Shown: positions 53,401 to 61,846 of the stretch, piece after piece
Layout: each line of letters starts with the position of its first letter
How positions within the stretch are numbered: position 1 is the stretch's first letter
From: Verrucomicrobiales bacterium
GTDB lineage: Bacteria > Verrucomicrobiota > Verrucomicrobiia > Limisphaerales > CAIMTB01
DNA: 64,000 nt
Direction: 5' to 3'
Assembly: GCA_016795425.1 (NCBI GenBank)
Contig: JAEUHG010000131.1
Location: forward strand, 84,884 to 148,883
Notes under the pieces: generated by a model
What the model was told of the DNA's origin: nothing
Seen by the model: only the letters and a program-made list of their open reading frames with translations
The model's database searches: none
Made by a program: the position numbers and the translations under genes

Positions 53401-56400
53401 GAAACCCGGTGGTCTACATGAATTCACGGGACGGAGTCTCCGCTGCCGATTTTCGCGATCTTCCAGTTGGTGGACATGAACACCTCAACTGGGTCTTTGA
53501 CGCTCCGGGTTATTACGAGATCCGACTGCAAGCCTCCGGAACCCTTGCATCCACCGGCGAACCCGTGGTGAGCCCCGTTGCCACCTATCGTTTCCAGATT
53601 CTGGCCGGAACCCCGCCAGAGCCGGAACCCGAACCCGCACCCGGATTCACCTTCGAACGCATCGCCATCGCCGGCGCCGCGGAAACCACCATCGCTGACA
53701 TTCAAAACGATGGAACCCTAGTCGGTCGGATCCGCGACGACGCCGGTCTCAGTCATGGTTTCGTGAGGAAGGACACCAACCTCGTCACCTTCAACATCAC
53801 GGGCAATACCGCCACTTTTGCCGGAGGCCTCAACGCCGCCGGAACCACGGCAGGCTTCTACCGGAACGCCACCAATGCCGAGATTCAGCATGGGTTCCTT
53901 CGCTCGGCCGACGGAACGGTCACCACCATCGACGGGGATGTGCCGGGTTTCACCTATCTCTGGCGCATCAACGACGCAGGCCAGGCCAATGGCTATTGGT
54001 TTGAGGACGACCCATTCTTCATTCGCAGTTTCCGCCGGGACACCAATGGCGCGCTCAACGTCCTGGTCTACCCGGGTTCCCCGATGGGAACCGTGGCCCG
54101 TGGTATGAACGACGCCGGAATTCTCACCGGTTGGAAGTGGGACGAAGCCTTCGCCCTCCAAGGCGTGGTCATTGAAGGTACCAACTTCACCCAGGTCTTT
54201 TCCGTCGAGGGCTGGGACAACACCCTGCCGGGCGACATCAACAACCACGGCGACATTGCCGGCACCGTCAATATCGCCTTCGAAAAGACCGCCGGCTTCT
54301 TCCGCCGCTCCGATGGCGCGACCCGCACCTTCCAACCGCCCGGCGCGACGTCGGTCGAGGTGTTCGGCATCAATGATGAGCAGGAGATCGTCGGCGAGTA
54401 CACCATCGCCGGAGGCCAACGATTTGGGTTTGTCGCACGCCCAGCCACTCAACTCACCGAACACCATGCCGACGTCGGCATCGGCCTCGAAGACGGTGCC
54501 TTGGATCTCCATGTTCACGACGACGAAGCCGACCGCGAGTTCGAACCCTCAGGCGCTGTCTTGAGGGTGGGCGAAGCCGCCGAGGTACCGATTCCGGACA
54601 CCCTGGACTTCCAGATTCTCGGGGCTCCCGGTCGGTCGGCTTGGATCCTTCCCGCGACCGAGAAGGAGGGTGTCTTGTTCCTCGGCTTGGGAACCGAAGA
54701 GATCCCGGCGGGAGTCCTCATCGGCGACCGGATCTCACTCCAACTCGTGAGTGTCATCGGCAACGGAGACGCCGCCGCCTACTCCGTCGATGGTCTTGGC
54801 GCCGTGACCGTGCATTGGAACAGCGGCGACGGCCTTTCGGAGGTCGACCAGATCACGCTCGTGGCGGGCTCGCATCGTCATGTCAATTGGGCTTTCAACG
54901 CGCCTGGCACGTACGAACTGCGCTTCCGAGCCTCCGCCGTCCTGGTGGAAGGCCAGCGTCCGATCAGCGCCGAGGCCGCCTACACGTTCGTCGTTCCCGA
55001 CGCTCAACTCCCCCAACCTCAGCCGGTTGTCCGCCCGGCTTACACCTGGAAGGCGATCCGGGTTCCCGGAGCCACCAATACCTTTGCCTTCGGCATTGAT
55101 GACCAGCTTCGAATCGTCGGCCGATCCGGCGACGAGATCGGGGGCAAGGGTTACTTGCTCGATCCCGAAGGCCACCTCGAATCCATCGAATTCCCGACGG
55201 CGCACTTCACCGAGGCCTTCGACCTGGACGCCTCGGGTCAAATTGCGGGCTGGTTCACCGACGCCACCCGCACCTCGGGGTTCCTCCGCGATACCAACGG
55301 CATTTTCCAACGCATCGACCTTCCGAACACGTCTTCCACCATCGTACTCGCTTTGAACGATCAGGGATGGACCGCCGGGTTCTTCACCAATGCCATCGGT
55401 GAACGGGGATTCCTGCGTTCTCCCACCGGAGATCTCACCTTCTTCGACCCTCCCGGTTCGTTGAACACCCAACCGTATGGCCTGAACAACCACGGCGTCG
55501 TCGCCGGCTACTTCGCCACCGATTCCGGCGAACACGGCTTTGTTCGAGGCACCAATGGCCTCATCGAGGTCTTTGATCCACCCGGTTCACTTGGCAGCGG
55601 CGCGCTCGGCATCAACGATCATGGCGCTCTTTCCGGCTATTATGCCGATGCCACCGGACTCCACGGGTATGTCCGCACCCCGGAGAACGAACTTCACACC
55701 CTCGACTACCCCGGCGCCCACGCCACCGTGGCCTTGGGCATTAACAACCAGGGTGACGTGGTCGGCTATTCGGAAGACGCCACGGGCCATCGGACGGGAT
55801 TTCTCGCCCGGCCTGCGACCCGCCTCGAGCAAGGTCACACCGATGTCGGTGTCACCTTCGAGGAAGGCCGACTGGAGTGGGAAATCCACAGCGATGCTCT
55901 GGAACGGCATTTCTCGCCCGCCGCCGCGGTGCTTGACGTCCCGGCAAGAGCTTTGACCCGGGTTCCCGATGCCCCCGCGTATCGTTTCCTCGGCGAACCG
56001 GGTTCACCGTCCTGGATATTGCCCCAGACCTCCAGCCCCTCGCTTCTCTTCCTGGGGCTCGCCGCCGAAGAAGTCTCCATCGGCAGCTTCCGGGACGACC
56101 GTTTGTCGGTCGCCCTCGAATCCGTCCAAGGACCCGGGAATTTCTCGGTGTTCACGGTGGGCGGCTTCGGCACGCCGGAACTTCTCTTCGACAGCAGCGA
56201 TGGAATCGGCACCAACGACGTCGTCCGGCTCAACGCCGGCAGTCATAACCACGTGAACTGGGGATTCACAGCTCCGGGCACCTATCACGTGGTTCTGGCG
56301 GCTTCCGGCGTTCTCGTCGCGAGCGGCGAAACCCTGACCGTTCGCGAGACGTTCACCTTCGAAGTGACCAGCGCGTCACCGACACTCAGTGCGGTCCGCG

Positions 56401-56615
56401 GCTCAAGCGGTTCCGTCGCGCTCTCCTTCGCTACCGAAGACGGGGTCGTTTACCAAATCGAATCCGCCCCTGGAATCGCCGGACCTTGGACCTCATTTGG
56501 TGCACCAATCATCGGCACCGGCAGGCGCAAGGAGATCGCCGTGCCGACGAACGCCGCCAGTGCCGTCTTCCGTGTGCGGACAGGCGTCATTACCGAATCC
56601 GGCGGTCGCCCGTAG
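50472..56615 (+). CDS. Giant exported protein: HAF repeats, NHL repeats and three anchor-M-type domains
   Basis: A 2047-aa protein with an N-terminal export signal. Residues 60-610 are HAF-type repeats ('INNHGDIVGGF', 'LNDAGVAVGV'). Residues 620-855 are NHL-like ('GLAFDTTGNLYIANRSANNV'). A domain like the 'choice-of-anchor M'/actinobacterial surface-anchored repeat follows at about 863-1046, recurring at 1328-1510 and 1786-1970, each preceded by another HAF block. Each copy starts 'H.D.GI' or 'HTDVGV' and ends 'GHEHLNWVF', 'SHRHVNWAF' or 'SHNHVNWGF'. The end has a 'YQIESAPGIAGPW' domain. In Actinobacteria this anchored domain goes with Zur-controlled ABC transporters, so zinc capture at the surface is a reasonable guess. 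No membrane anchor is visible. Confidence 0.8.
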   Translation: MQTQRSQMNLPPRHSFQSNQPAPGVQRPRARRPAAPLILAGAVFLAGARDRVTAAAPPPPAGYQLIPLTLTNSAGDVAFKINARGVIAGTIDGPDGVSRGYRYAGGQEQERGGWPGSKFTEWSGFTATGDLVGYYADPADPKSGTYKAYLRRADGTTSSIGWSGDTNFNFTVAINASGQIAGGSSLQGWVRNPDDTYVVFDTPGYQTSGAWGLNDAGVAVGVAFNGFFDTANGLIYDSKSNTFQIWNYPGAIETTLYDINNHGDIVGGFKRSVTSPEAPFVRWSDGTLLDLHFPEAANVRVTGINDQRLIVGRYDLSDDTTRSFVATPLSGLGTTTIRRYVATRVDVPQAAHAVANAINDAGTIVGEWFNADYSVNEGFLRHAAGEVTSIQPADTYGGITVFAVNNRGDIAGFMESDAYVRRGTNFTLLIPPGAGESYARGVNDAGIVVGDATGLSGNFHFLHDGTNFVSIDLPGTAQSGFVDINNAGEILGYSISEVAVNGATQSIRADWILRGTNRQDLAFPDASLHSLSGIANNGTVLGFFRHASSGRRDRFYLYETGTYTEVEIRGELGGNRFSASDVNQDGVIVGTFRTPDGAYHGFRAVPDNTQDRLLVPVGLSGEVRQIGPHGSEGVFAQTGLLEPTAMVSGPDGLVYIADAKRNAVLRFSAAGRMLGVVADQDLSGPTGLAFDTTGNLYIANRSANNVVKIAPDGTRSVFIAQGLDGPVSVVRDPQGNFLVSNATGNNIRRFSGTGADLGLLITNLHRPAGLAFDTANILHVAETGANQITRFDTNGVPFGVFAADNLQEPTGLAFARNGDLYVANAVSGTVRRFAATGFDLGLVASGWNQPGLLAIVPTLPILDRGHGDAGIDFAEGQWNVHLHDEENDIEYRPEAAVVQVSAAARTTIPADTRFDFLGKAGDPVWVIPQVANESVIYLGLAADGVNAGVMKDDTVRFTLVGVDGPGHFVLYAIRGFGNPVVYMNSRDGVSAADFRDLPVGGHEHLNWVFDAPGYYEIRLQASGTLASTGEPVVSPVATYRFQILAGTPPEPEPEPAPGFTFERIAIAGAAETTIADIQNDGTLVGRIRDDAGLSHGFVRKDTNLVTFNITGNTATFAGGLNAAGTTAGFYRNATNAEIQHGFLRSADGTVTTIDGDVPGFTYLWRINDAGQANGYWFEDDPFFIRSFRRDTNGALNVLVYPGSPMGTVARGMNDAGILTGWKWDEAFALQGVVIEGTNFTQVFSVEGWDNTLPGDINNHGDIAGTVNIAFEKTAGFFRRSDGATRTFQPPGATSVEVFGINDEQEIVGEYTIAGGQRFGFVARPATQLTEHHADVGIGLEDGALDLHVHDDEADREFEPSGAVLRVGEAAEVPIPDTLDFQILGAPGRSAWILPATEKEGVLFLGLGTEEIPAGVLIGDRISLQLVSVIGNGDAAAYSVDGLGAVTVHWNSGDGLSEVDQITLVAGSHRHVNWAFNAPGTYELRFRASAVLVEGQRPISAEAAYTFVVPDAQLPQPQPVVRPAYTWKAIRVPGATNTFAFGIDDQLRIVGRSGDEIGGKGYLLDPEGHLESIEFPTAHFTEAFDLDASGQIAGWFTDATRTSGFLRDTNGIFQRIDLPNTSSTIVLALNDQGWTAGFFTNAIGERGFLRSPTGDLTFFDPPGSLNTQPYGLNNHGVVAGYFATDSGEHGFVRGTNGLIEVFDPPGSLGSGALGINDHGALSGYYADATGLHGYVRTPENELHTLDYPGAHATVALGINNQGDVVGYSEDATGHRTGFLARPATRLEQGHTDVGVTFEEGRLEWEIHSDALERHFSPAAAVLDVPARALTRVPDAPAYRFLGEPGSPSWILPQTSSPSLLFLGLAAEEVSIGSFRDDRLSVALESVQGPGNFSVFTVGGFGTPELLFDSSDGIGTNDVVRLNAGSHNHVNWGFTAPGTYHVVLAASGVLVASGETLTVRETFTFEVTSASPTLSAVRGSSGSVALSFATEDGVVYQIESAPGIAGPWTSFGAPIIGTGRRKEIAVPTNAASAVFRVRTGVITESGGRP

Positions 56616-56693
56616 TCGCCAACCCCGTCGCATGCGCTCCGGACCCTGTCATCCGGGGCGCCTGCCCACTCCGACACCGCCCAACCTCCCCCC

Positions 56694-57935
56694 ATGGCCA
56701 AGTCCAACCGAATACTCCCCGTCACGGTGCTCTCCGGTTTCCTCGGCGCCGGGAAGACCACCCTGCTCCACCACATTCTCCACAACCGCGACCGCATGCG
56801 AGTGGCGCTCATCGTCAATGACATGAGCGAGGTCAACATCGATGCGGCTCTCGTGAAAAGGGGCGGCGCGACGCTCCATCGCGCCGAGGAAATCCTCGTC
56901 GAAATGTCGAATGGCTGCATCTGCTGCACGCTCCGCGAGGACTTGCTCAAGGAAGTGGCCGCCCTGGCGCGCGCCGGCCGCTTCGATTACCTCGTCATTG
57001 AAAGCACCGGCATTTCCGAACCGCTCCCTGTCGCCGAGACGTTCACCTTCGCCGACGAATCGGGACGCAGCCTCTCCGATGTCGCACGCCTCGACACCAT
57101 GGTGACGGTTGTCGATGCCTTGAACTTTCTCCGCGACTACGGCTCCACGGAATCCCTCGCCGACCGACGTCAAGCCCGCGACGATTCCGATGACCGGTGC
57201 GTGGTGGACTTGCTGGTGGATCAAGTCGAGTTCGCGGACGTTCTCGTCGTCAATAAGATCGATCTGCTGAGTCCGGAGGAATTGGCCCAGGTGACCGGAA
57301 TGCTCAAGGCCCTGAATCCGGGCGCCGAGATCGTCTACTCGAAGTTCGGCCGCGTGCCTCTCGAGAAAGTGCTCAACACCGGCAGGTTCAGCATCGAGAA
57401 AGCTCGCGAAGCCCCGGGCTGGCTGAAGGAACTCCGCGGCGAACACACCCCGGAAACCGAGGAGTACGGCATCTCCAGCTTCGTCTACCGCGCCCGGCGC
57501 CCCTTCCACCCCCAACGCTTCATGCAATGCCTGCAGGGAGCATGGACAGGCGTGCTTCGCAGCAAGGGCTTCTTCTGGCTCGCCACCCGCATGGATTGGG
57601 CCGGAAGCCTGTCCCAAGCCGGCACCACGTGCCGCACTGAGGCCGCCGGATTCTGGTGGACTGCCGTCGACAACTGCCAATGGCCCGAGGACGACGAGCA
57701 ACGCGACGAAATCGTGAAGCTCTGGCAAGAGCCCTACGGCGATCGTCGACAGGAAATCGTCATCATCGGGCAAGATCTCGATCACGACGCCATCAGCGCC
57801 CGCCTCGATGCCTGCTTGCTCACCGACACCGAGATGGCTCTCGGTCCCGAAGGTTGGCTCGCCCGCTTTCCGGATCCCTTTCTCGAATGGCGACTGGCCA
57901 CCGAGCCGGAATCCCAGAATGCCACCGGTTCCTGA
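56694..57935 (+). CDS. COG0523 (CobW/ZigA-like) GTPase metallochaperone
   Basis: A 413-aa G3E GTPase: Walker A 'SGFLGAGKTTLLHHIL' (14-29), CxCC metal site C75-I-C77-C78 in 'SNGCICCTLREDLL', 'ESTGISEP' (Walker B/switch II region), 'VVNKIDLL' (guanine specificity), and the CobW C-terminal domain with 'PFHPQRFMQCL'. Zinc-responsive members (ZigA, ZagA/YciC) are made under zinc starvation and deliver zinc to client proteins; others serve cobalamin or nitrile hydratase. No cobalamin or nitrile hydratase gene is near, whereas HxH-rich exported proteins lie upstream, so a zinc-type role is favoured. It lies 78 bp after the giant protein gene. Confidence 0.88.
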   Translation: MAKSNRILPVTVLSGFLGAGKTTLLHHILHNRDRMRVALIVNDMSEVNIDAALVKRGGATLHRAEEILVEMSNGCICCTLREDLLKEVAALARAGRFDYLVIESTGISEPLPVAETFTFADESGRSLSDVARLDTMVTVVDALNFLRDYGSTESLADRRQARDDSDDRCVVDLLVDQVEFADVLVVNKIDLLSPEELAQVTGMLKALNPGAEIVYSKFGRVPLEKVLNTGRFSIEKAREAPGWLKELRGEHTPETEEYGISSFVYRARRPFHPQRFMQCLQGAWTGVLRSKGFFWLATRMDWAGSLSQAGTTCRTEAAGFWWTAVDNCQWPEDDEQRDEIVKLWQEPYGDRRQEIVIIGQDLDHDAISARLDACLLTDTEMALGPEGWLARFPDPFLEWRLATEPESQNATGS

Positions 57936-58022
57936 ATCCATTTCCGCCTCCAATCCCCATCCACGCCCGGCCGCCATCCACTCGTCCGAACACCACGGAG
58001 CGTCATCGCGCCGCACATCGAA

Positions 58023-58982
58023 GTGAAGAAGACCTTGGCCATCGCGCTTTCTTCGTTCCACGAACTGATCCGGCAGCCGTTCTGGCTGATTCTGGGATCA
58101 GGCGGCGTGGTGTTCATGTTGGTGCTCGCCCACTCCAACTATTTTGCCCTCGGCGAGGAATCGCGGCAGGTCAAACAAAGCGTCCTGGCATTCATGCTCG
58201 TCGCCGGTCTCATCGCCGCGGTGCTCGGTGCCTCCTTTCTGGTGGCCCGCGAAGTGCGCTCGGGCACGGCGCTCGTTGTTCTTTCCAAGCCCGTCGGCCG
58301 CCTTCCGTTTCTCCTGGGGAAATACACGGGCCTGATGACCGCCCTCGCCCTTCAGGGATTCCTGCACCTGCTGGTCGCGTTGTTGGCAGGTCGCATGGCC
58401 CGAGAAGCCACTGGCAACCCCGACTGGCTGGCCATCACTGTCACACTCGGAGCCGTTGTCGCTGGCCTCGGCCTGGCCGCCGCCAGCAGCTTCTTTCTGC
58501 ACCGTTCGTTTGTGGGCGACGCGGTCCTGACCACGGTGGCGTCGGTCGGTGTCGCATTCGCTGTGGTCAATGCGTTCGATTCATCCGGTTCGCCACAACC
58601 TTGGGGTTCCCGACTCGACTCAGGCCTCGTCACAGCGGGCGTGCTGATTTTTGCAGCCCTGGGAGTGCTCGCCGCGCTGGCGCTTGCCCTTAGCACACGA
58701 CTTTCAATGGTGCCCACGTTGCTGCTGTGCGGTGGTTTTCTGGCGTTGGGCCTACTTTCCGACTACCTGTTCGCGAGCTCCTCAGCCTCGCGATCGACAC
58801 TGGCCGACCTGCTCCATGACCTCCTGCCCAATTGGCAGGTCTTCTGGGTCGCCGATTCGATCGGATCCCCCCGTCCCTTGTCCTGGGGTTACGTCGCACG
58901 CGCCGCCGCGTATGGAGTTCTCCACATCGCGACGGCTCTCTGTCTCGCCTGGTTCCTCTTCGCGCATCGCGAACTCGACTAA
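58023..58982 (+). CDS. ABC-2 type transporter permease
   Basis: A 319-aa protein beginning at GTG 58023 with about six membrane helices: 'PFWLILGSGGVVFMLVLAH', 'VLAFMLVAGLIAAVLGASF', 'AVVAGLGLAAASSFFLH', 'VTAGVLIFAALGVLAALAL' and others. The cytoplasmic loop 'VAREVRSGTALVVLSKPVGR' after helix 2 is the characteristic ABC-2 membrane-protein feature ('ExxxGT...LSxPV'). No ATP-binding subunit lies beside it, so the partner must be encoded elsewhere or was lost. It is 3 bp before the first SPFH gene and is likely in the same operon. Confidence 0.78.
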   Translation: MKKTLAIALSSFHELIRQPFWLILGSGGVVFMLVLAHSNYFALGEESRQVKQSVLAFMLVAGLIAAVLGASFLVAREVRSGTALVVLSKPVGRLPFLLGKYTGLMTALALQGFLHLLVALLAGRMAREATGNPDWLAITVTLGAVVAGLGLAAASSFFLHRSFVGDAVLTTVASVGVAFAVVNAFDSSGSPQPWGSRLDSGLVTAGVLIFAALGVLAALALALSTRLSMVPTLLLCGGFLALGLLSDYLFASSSASRSTLADLLHDLLPNWQVFWVADSIGSPRPLSWGYVARAAAYGVLHIATALCLAWFLFAHRELD

Positions 58983-58985
58983 CCC

Positions 58986-60875
58986 ATGGATTCAAACATC
59001 CAACGTTCACTCGCCGTCAGTTGGGCGGCCTTGACACTCAGTGGCGGCGTGGGATTGGCGACCGCGTGGTCAACCGGAAACGCCACCGGTCTCGTCGGCG
59101 CCGCATACGCCGGATTCGGCATGGTGATTCTCACGCTCGGCGTGTTGCAGGCTCGACTGCGCGCCATGGAGGACAACGAACGGCGCGATTTCGAAGATCT
59201 TCGGAACCGCCGGCCCGAAACCGCCCTCTTCTCCGGCCGGGACGAGACCTTTCGCGCTCGCAGTTCCCGCCTGGCGTTCGAGCGATGGATCGTCCCGGCG
59301 TTCGCCTTGGTGCTCGCCGTGGGGCAGGCGGCGGCGGCCGCATGGCTTTGGCGCTGGTTGGATCGCGGACCATTGATTCTCCCGGAGCGTTCGGCCCTTT
59401 CGATGGCATTCTATGGGCTCCTCGCCCTCGTCACGTTCCTCCTGGGCCGTTTCGCCGCGGGCTTGTCGCAGGACCCACTCCACCGCCTGCTGCGGCCCGC
59501 AGCCTCCCGCCTCCTGCTGGCCGCGATCCTCTTCACACTCGCCATCGCCGCCGCAGCAGCGGCGTGGTCGGGCTATCCGGAGTTCGATCGCCGCTTGGCC
59601 CGCGCCCTCGTCGTATTTCTCGGACTCCTGGGAGCGGAGTCTTTGGTCCTGTTGATCCTTGAAGCCTATCGACCACGACAACGGCGGCAGGACTCACCTC
59701 CGGTTTACGAAAGCCGCATCCTCGGTCTGCTGGGACAACCCGGAGGCTTGGTCTCCACCGCAGCGCAGGCCTTCGATTATCAATTCGGGTTCAAGGTGTC
59801 CGAAACGTGGTTCTACCGCTGGCTCGAACGCGCCTTGGCGGGGTTGATTCTTTTGCAGGCCGCCGTTCTGTGGATCGCCTCGGCCATCGTCATTGTTGAT
59901 CCGCACGAACAAGCGACCATCGAACGTTGGGGTCGGCGCCTCGAGACCCGGGGAGTGCTCGAACCCGGACTCCATTTCAAGTGGCCATGGCCCCTTGAAG
60001 TCGTTCGCCTCTTCTCCACCCGTGAAGCCCGGGCCTTCAACGTCGGATTCGTCCCCGATCCCAAGCTCGATGCGGAGCGAACCCTGGTCTGGACCCGGCC
60101 GCATTACAAAGAGGAGTTCAATCTCCTGGTCGCCAGCCGCGAATCCACCGGCGCCACTGCAACCAACGGTCCCGAAACCGACGCCAGCGTCCCCGTCAAC
60201 CTGCTCACCGCCAGCATCCCCGTCCAATACCACGTCACCAATGTGCTCGATTGGGGCTATCGCCACACCGACCCCGCGCTCCTCCTCGAACGCCTCGCCA
60301 CACGCGAAGTCGTCCGCTACCTCGTCGGTGTCGACCTCGATGCCATCATGTCGACAGACCGCCTCGAAGCCGCCGGTGAACTTCGCGACGCCATTCAGCA
60401 AAGCGCTGTCGAGAAGCAGCTCGGCGTGGAGATCCTCTTCGTCGGCCTGCAGGACATCCATCCTCCCGTCCAAGTCGCCGCTGCCTACGAGGCCGTGATC
60501 GGTGCCACCCAGGAGAGGGAAACGAAGATCCTCGACGCGCACGCTTACCGCGCTCAACGCGTCCCCCTTGCCGAGGCCGAGTCCACCCGGCGCGTCCAGG
60601 AAGCCGCTTCCGACCGCATCCTCCAAACCGCCCGCGCGGCAGGTGCCGCCGGCCGTTTCACCAATCAAATGGCCGCCTTCGCCGCTTCGCCGGCTGTCTT
60701 CGCGCGACGGTCGTACCTCGAAACAGTCGTCCAAGGCACCGCCATGGCCCGCAAATATCTGCTCACCACCACCCACCTCTCCGAAGACTACTGGATCAAT
60801 CTCGAAGACAAACTCCGCCCGGATCTCCTGGACGTCACCATGCCCGCGACCCGCGCTGAAGCCACCAAGCCATGA
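58986..60875 (+). CDS. HflK-like SPFH protein with extra N-terminal membrane region
   Basis: A 629-aa protein. The first 285 residues hold about six hydrophobic segments (for example SWAALTLSGGVGLATAW; VPAFALVLAVGQAAAAAWLW; ALSMAFYGLLALVTFLLG) not found in classical HflK. Then a helix (LILLQAAVLWIASAIVIV) leads to an SPFH domain, 'EQATIERWGRRL', 'EPGLHFKWPWPLEVV', 'SIPVQYHVTNVLDW', and a helical C-terminus with 'DAHAYRAQRVPLAEAEST'. SPFH proteins scaffold membrane microdomains and control FtsH proteases. No ftsH is near. It overlaps the next gene by 4 bp. Confidence 0.83.
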   Translation: MDSNIQRSLAVSWAALTLSGGVGLATAWSTGNATGLVGAAYAGFGMVILTLGVLQARLRAMEDNERRDFEDLRNRRPETALFSGRDETFRARSSRLAFERWIVPAFALVLAVGQAAAAAWLWRWLDRGPLILPERSALSMAFYGLLALVTFLLGRFAAGLSQDPLHRLLRPAASRLLLAAILFTLAIAAAAAAWSGYPEFDRRLARALVVFLGLLGAESLVLLILEAYRPRQRRQDSPPVYESRILGLLGQPGGLVSTAAQAFDYQFGFKVSETWFYRWLERALAGLILLQAAVLWIASAIVIVDPHEQATIERWGRRLETRGVLEPGLHFKWPWPLEVVRLFSTREARAFNVGFVPDPKLDAERTLVWTRPHYKEEFNLLVASRESTGATATNGPETDASVPVNLLTASIPVQYHVTNVLDWGYRHTDPALLLERLATREVVRYLVGVDLDAIMSTDRLEAAGELRDAIQQSAVEKQLGVEILFVGLQDIHPPVQVAAAYEAVIGATQERETKILDAHAYRAQRVPLAEAESTRRVQEAASDRILQTARAAGAAGRFTNQMAAFAASPAVFARRSYLETVVQGTAMARKYLLTTTHLSEDYWINLEDKLRPDLLDVTMPATRAEATKP

Positions 60876-61846
60876 AACGCCACTTCCCCACCCTTGCCGT
60901 CGGAGGCGCCTGCGCGGTCCTCGTCGCACTCGTCCTCTTCACGTTCCAGGTTCGTCAAACCGAGGTCGCGGTCGTCACCACCTTCGGCCGATTCAGCCGC
61001 GCCCTCGCCGAACCCGGTCTCTACGGGCGGTGGTTCTGGCCCGTGCAGAAGATCTACAAATTCGACAACCGCCTGCAGAACTTCGAACGCAAGTTCGAGC
61101 AGACCACCACGGCCGACGCCCGCAATCTGATGGTGACTGTCTTTGTTGGCTGGCGCGTCGCCGACGCGCGCCTGTTCCTCGAACGATTCCCCAACGGTGA
61201 CCTTAACCGCGCGGCACAGAGTCTCGAAGGCCTGGTTCGCGACGCCAAGAACGGGGTCATCGGCCGCCATCGTTTCTCCGAACTGGTCTCCACCAATCGC
61301 GCGCGCCTCGGCCTCCGCCTCATCGAGCAGGAAATGCTCGACCTCATCCAACCCCGCGCCGCCACCAACTACGGCGTCGCCGTCGACCTGCTCGGCGTCA
61401 AGCAACTCGGCCTTCCCGAAAGCATCACCTCCAAGGTCTTCGATCGCATGAAGGCCGAACGCCAGCGCCTCGTGAAACAATTCCAAAGCGAGGGCGAGGC
61501 CGAAGCCATTCGAATCCGGTCAGAAGCCGACCGGCGACGCCAGGAACTCCTCGCCTCGGCCGAAGCCGAAGCCCTCGTCATCCGAGGCCAGGGTGAAGCC
61601 GAAGCGGCCAAGTCGTTCGCTGTCTTCGAACGCCAACCCGATCTCGCCGTCTTCCTGCTCGACCTCAAGGCCCTGGCAAACTCGCTCAAGGACCGCAGTA
61701 CGCTGGTGCTCGATCCGCAAACTCCGCCGTTCACGCTGCTGCGCGGTGCCTCCATCCCCACCCAAACCCTGGCCGATCGAACGCCGCCACCCGATGCCCG
61801 GATCGCCGGAACCACCAACGCCGCTCCCGGCCTGTCCGCGCGATGA
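60872..61846 (+). CDS. HflC-like SPFH protein
   Basis: A 324-aa protein: one N-terminal helix (LAVGGACAVLVALVLFTF), an SPFH domain with 'RQTEVAVVTTFGRFSRALAE' and 'PGLYGRWFWPVQKIYKFDNR', and a long coiled coil rich in Glu/Ala ('SEGEAEAIRIRSEADRRRQE') as in HflC and stomatin relatives. It probably pairs with the HflK-like proteins encoded on both sides to form a ring-shaped membrane complex facing the periplasm. ATGA overlaps join it to both neighbours. Confidence 0.88.
   Translation: MKRHFPTLAVGGACAVLVALVLFTFQVRQTEVAVVTTFGRFSRALAEPGLYGRWFWPVQKIYKFDNRLQNFERKFEQTTTADARNLMVTVFVGWRVADARLFLERFPNGDLNRAAQSLEGLVRDAKNGVIGRHRFSELVSTNRARLGLRLIEQEMLDLIQPRAATNYGVAVDLLGVKQLGLPESITSKVFDRMKAERQRLVKQFQSEGEAEAIRIRSEADRRRQELLASAEAEALVIRGQGEAEAAKSFAVFERQPDLAVFLLDLKALANSLKDRSTLVLDPQTPPFTLLRGASIPTQTLADRTPPPDARIAGTTNAAPGLSAR

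Noticed and set aside
56649..58061. Minus-strand frame of 470 codons
   Set aside because: It is antisense to the COG0523 GTPase gene with intact Walker A and CxCC, and has no recognisable domain.
59694..60929. Minus-strand frame of 411 codons
   Set aside because: It is antisense to the first SPFH gene, and its composition (Gly/Asp/Glu-rich) mirrors the sense strand.
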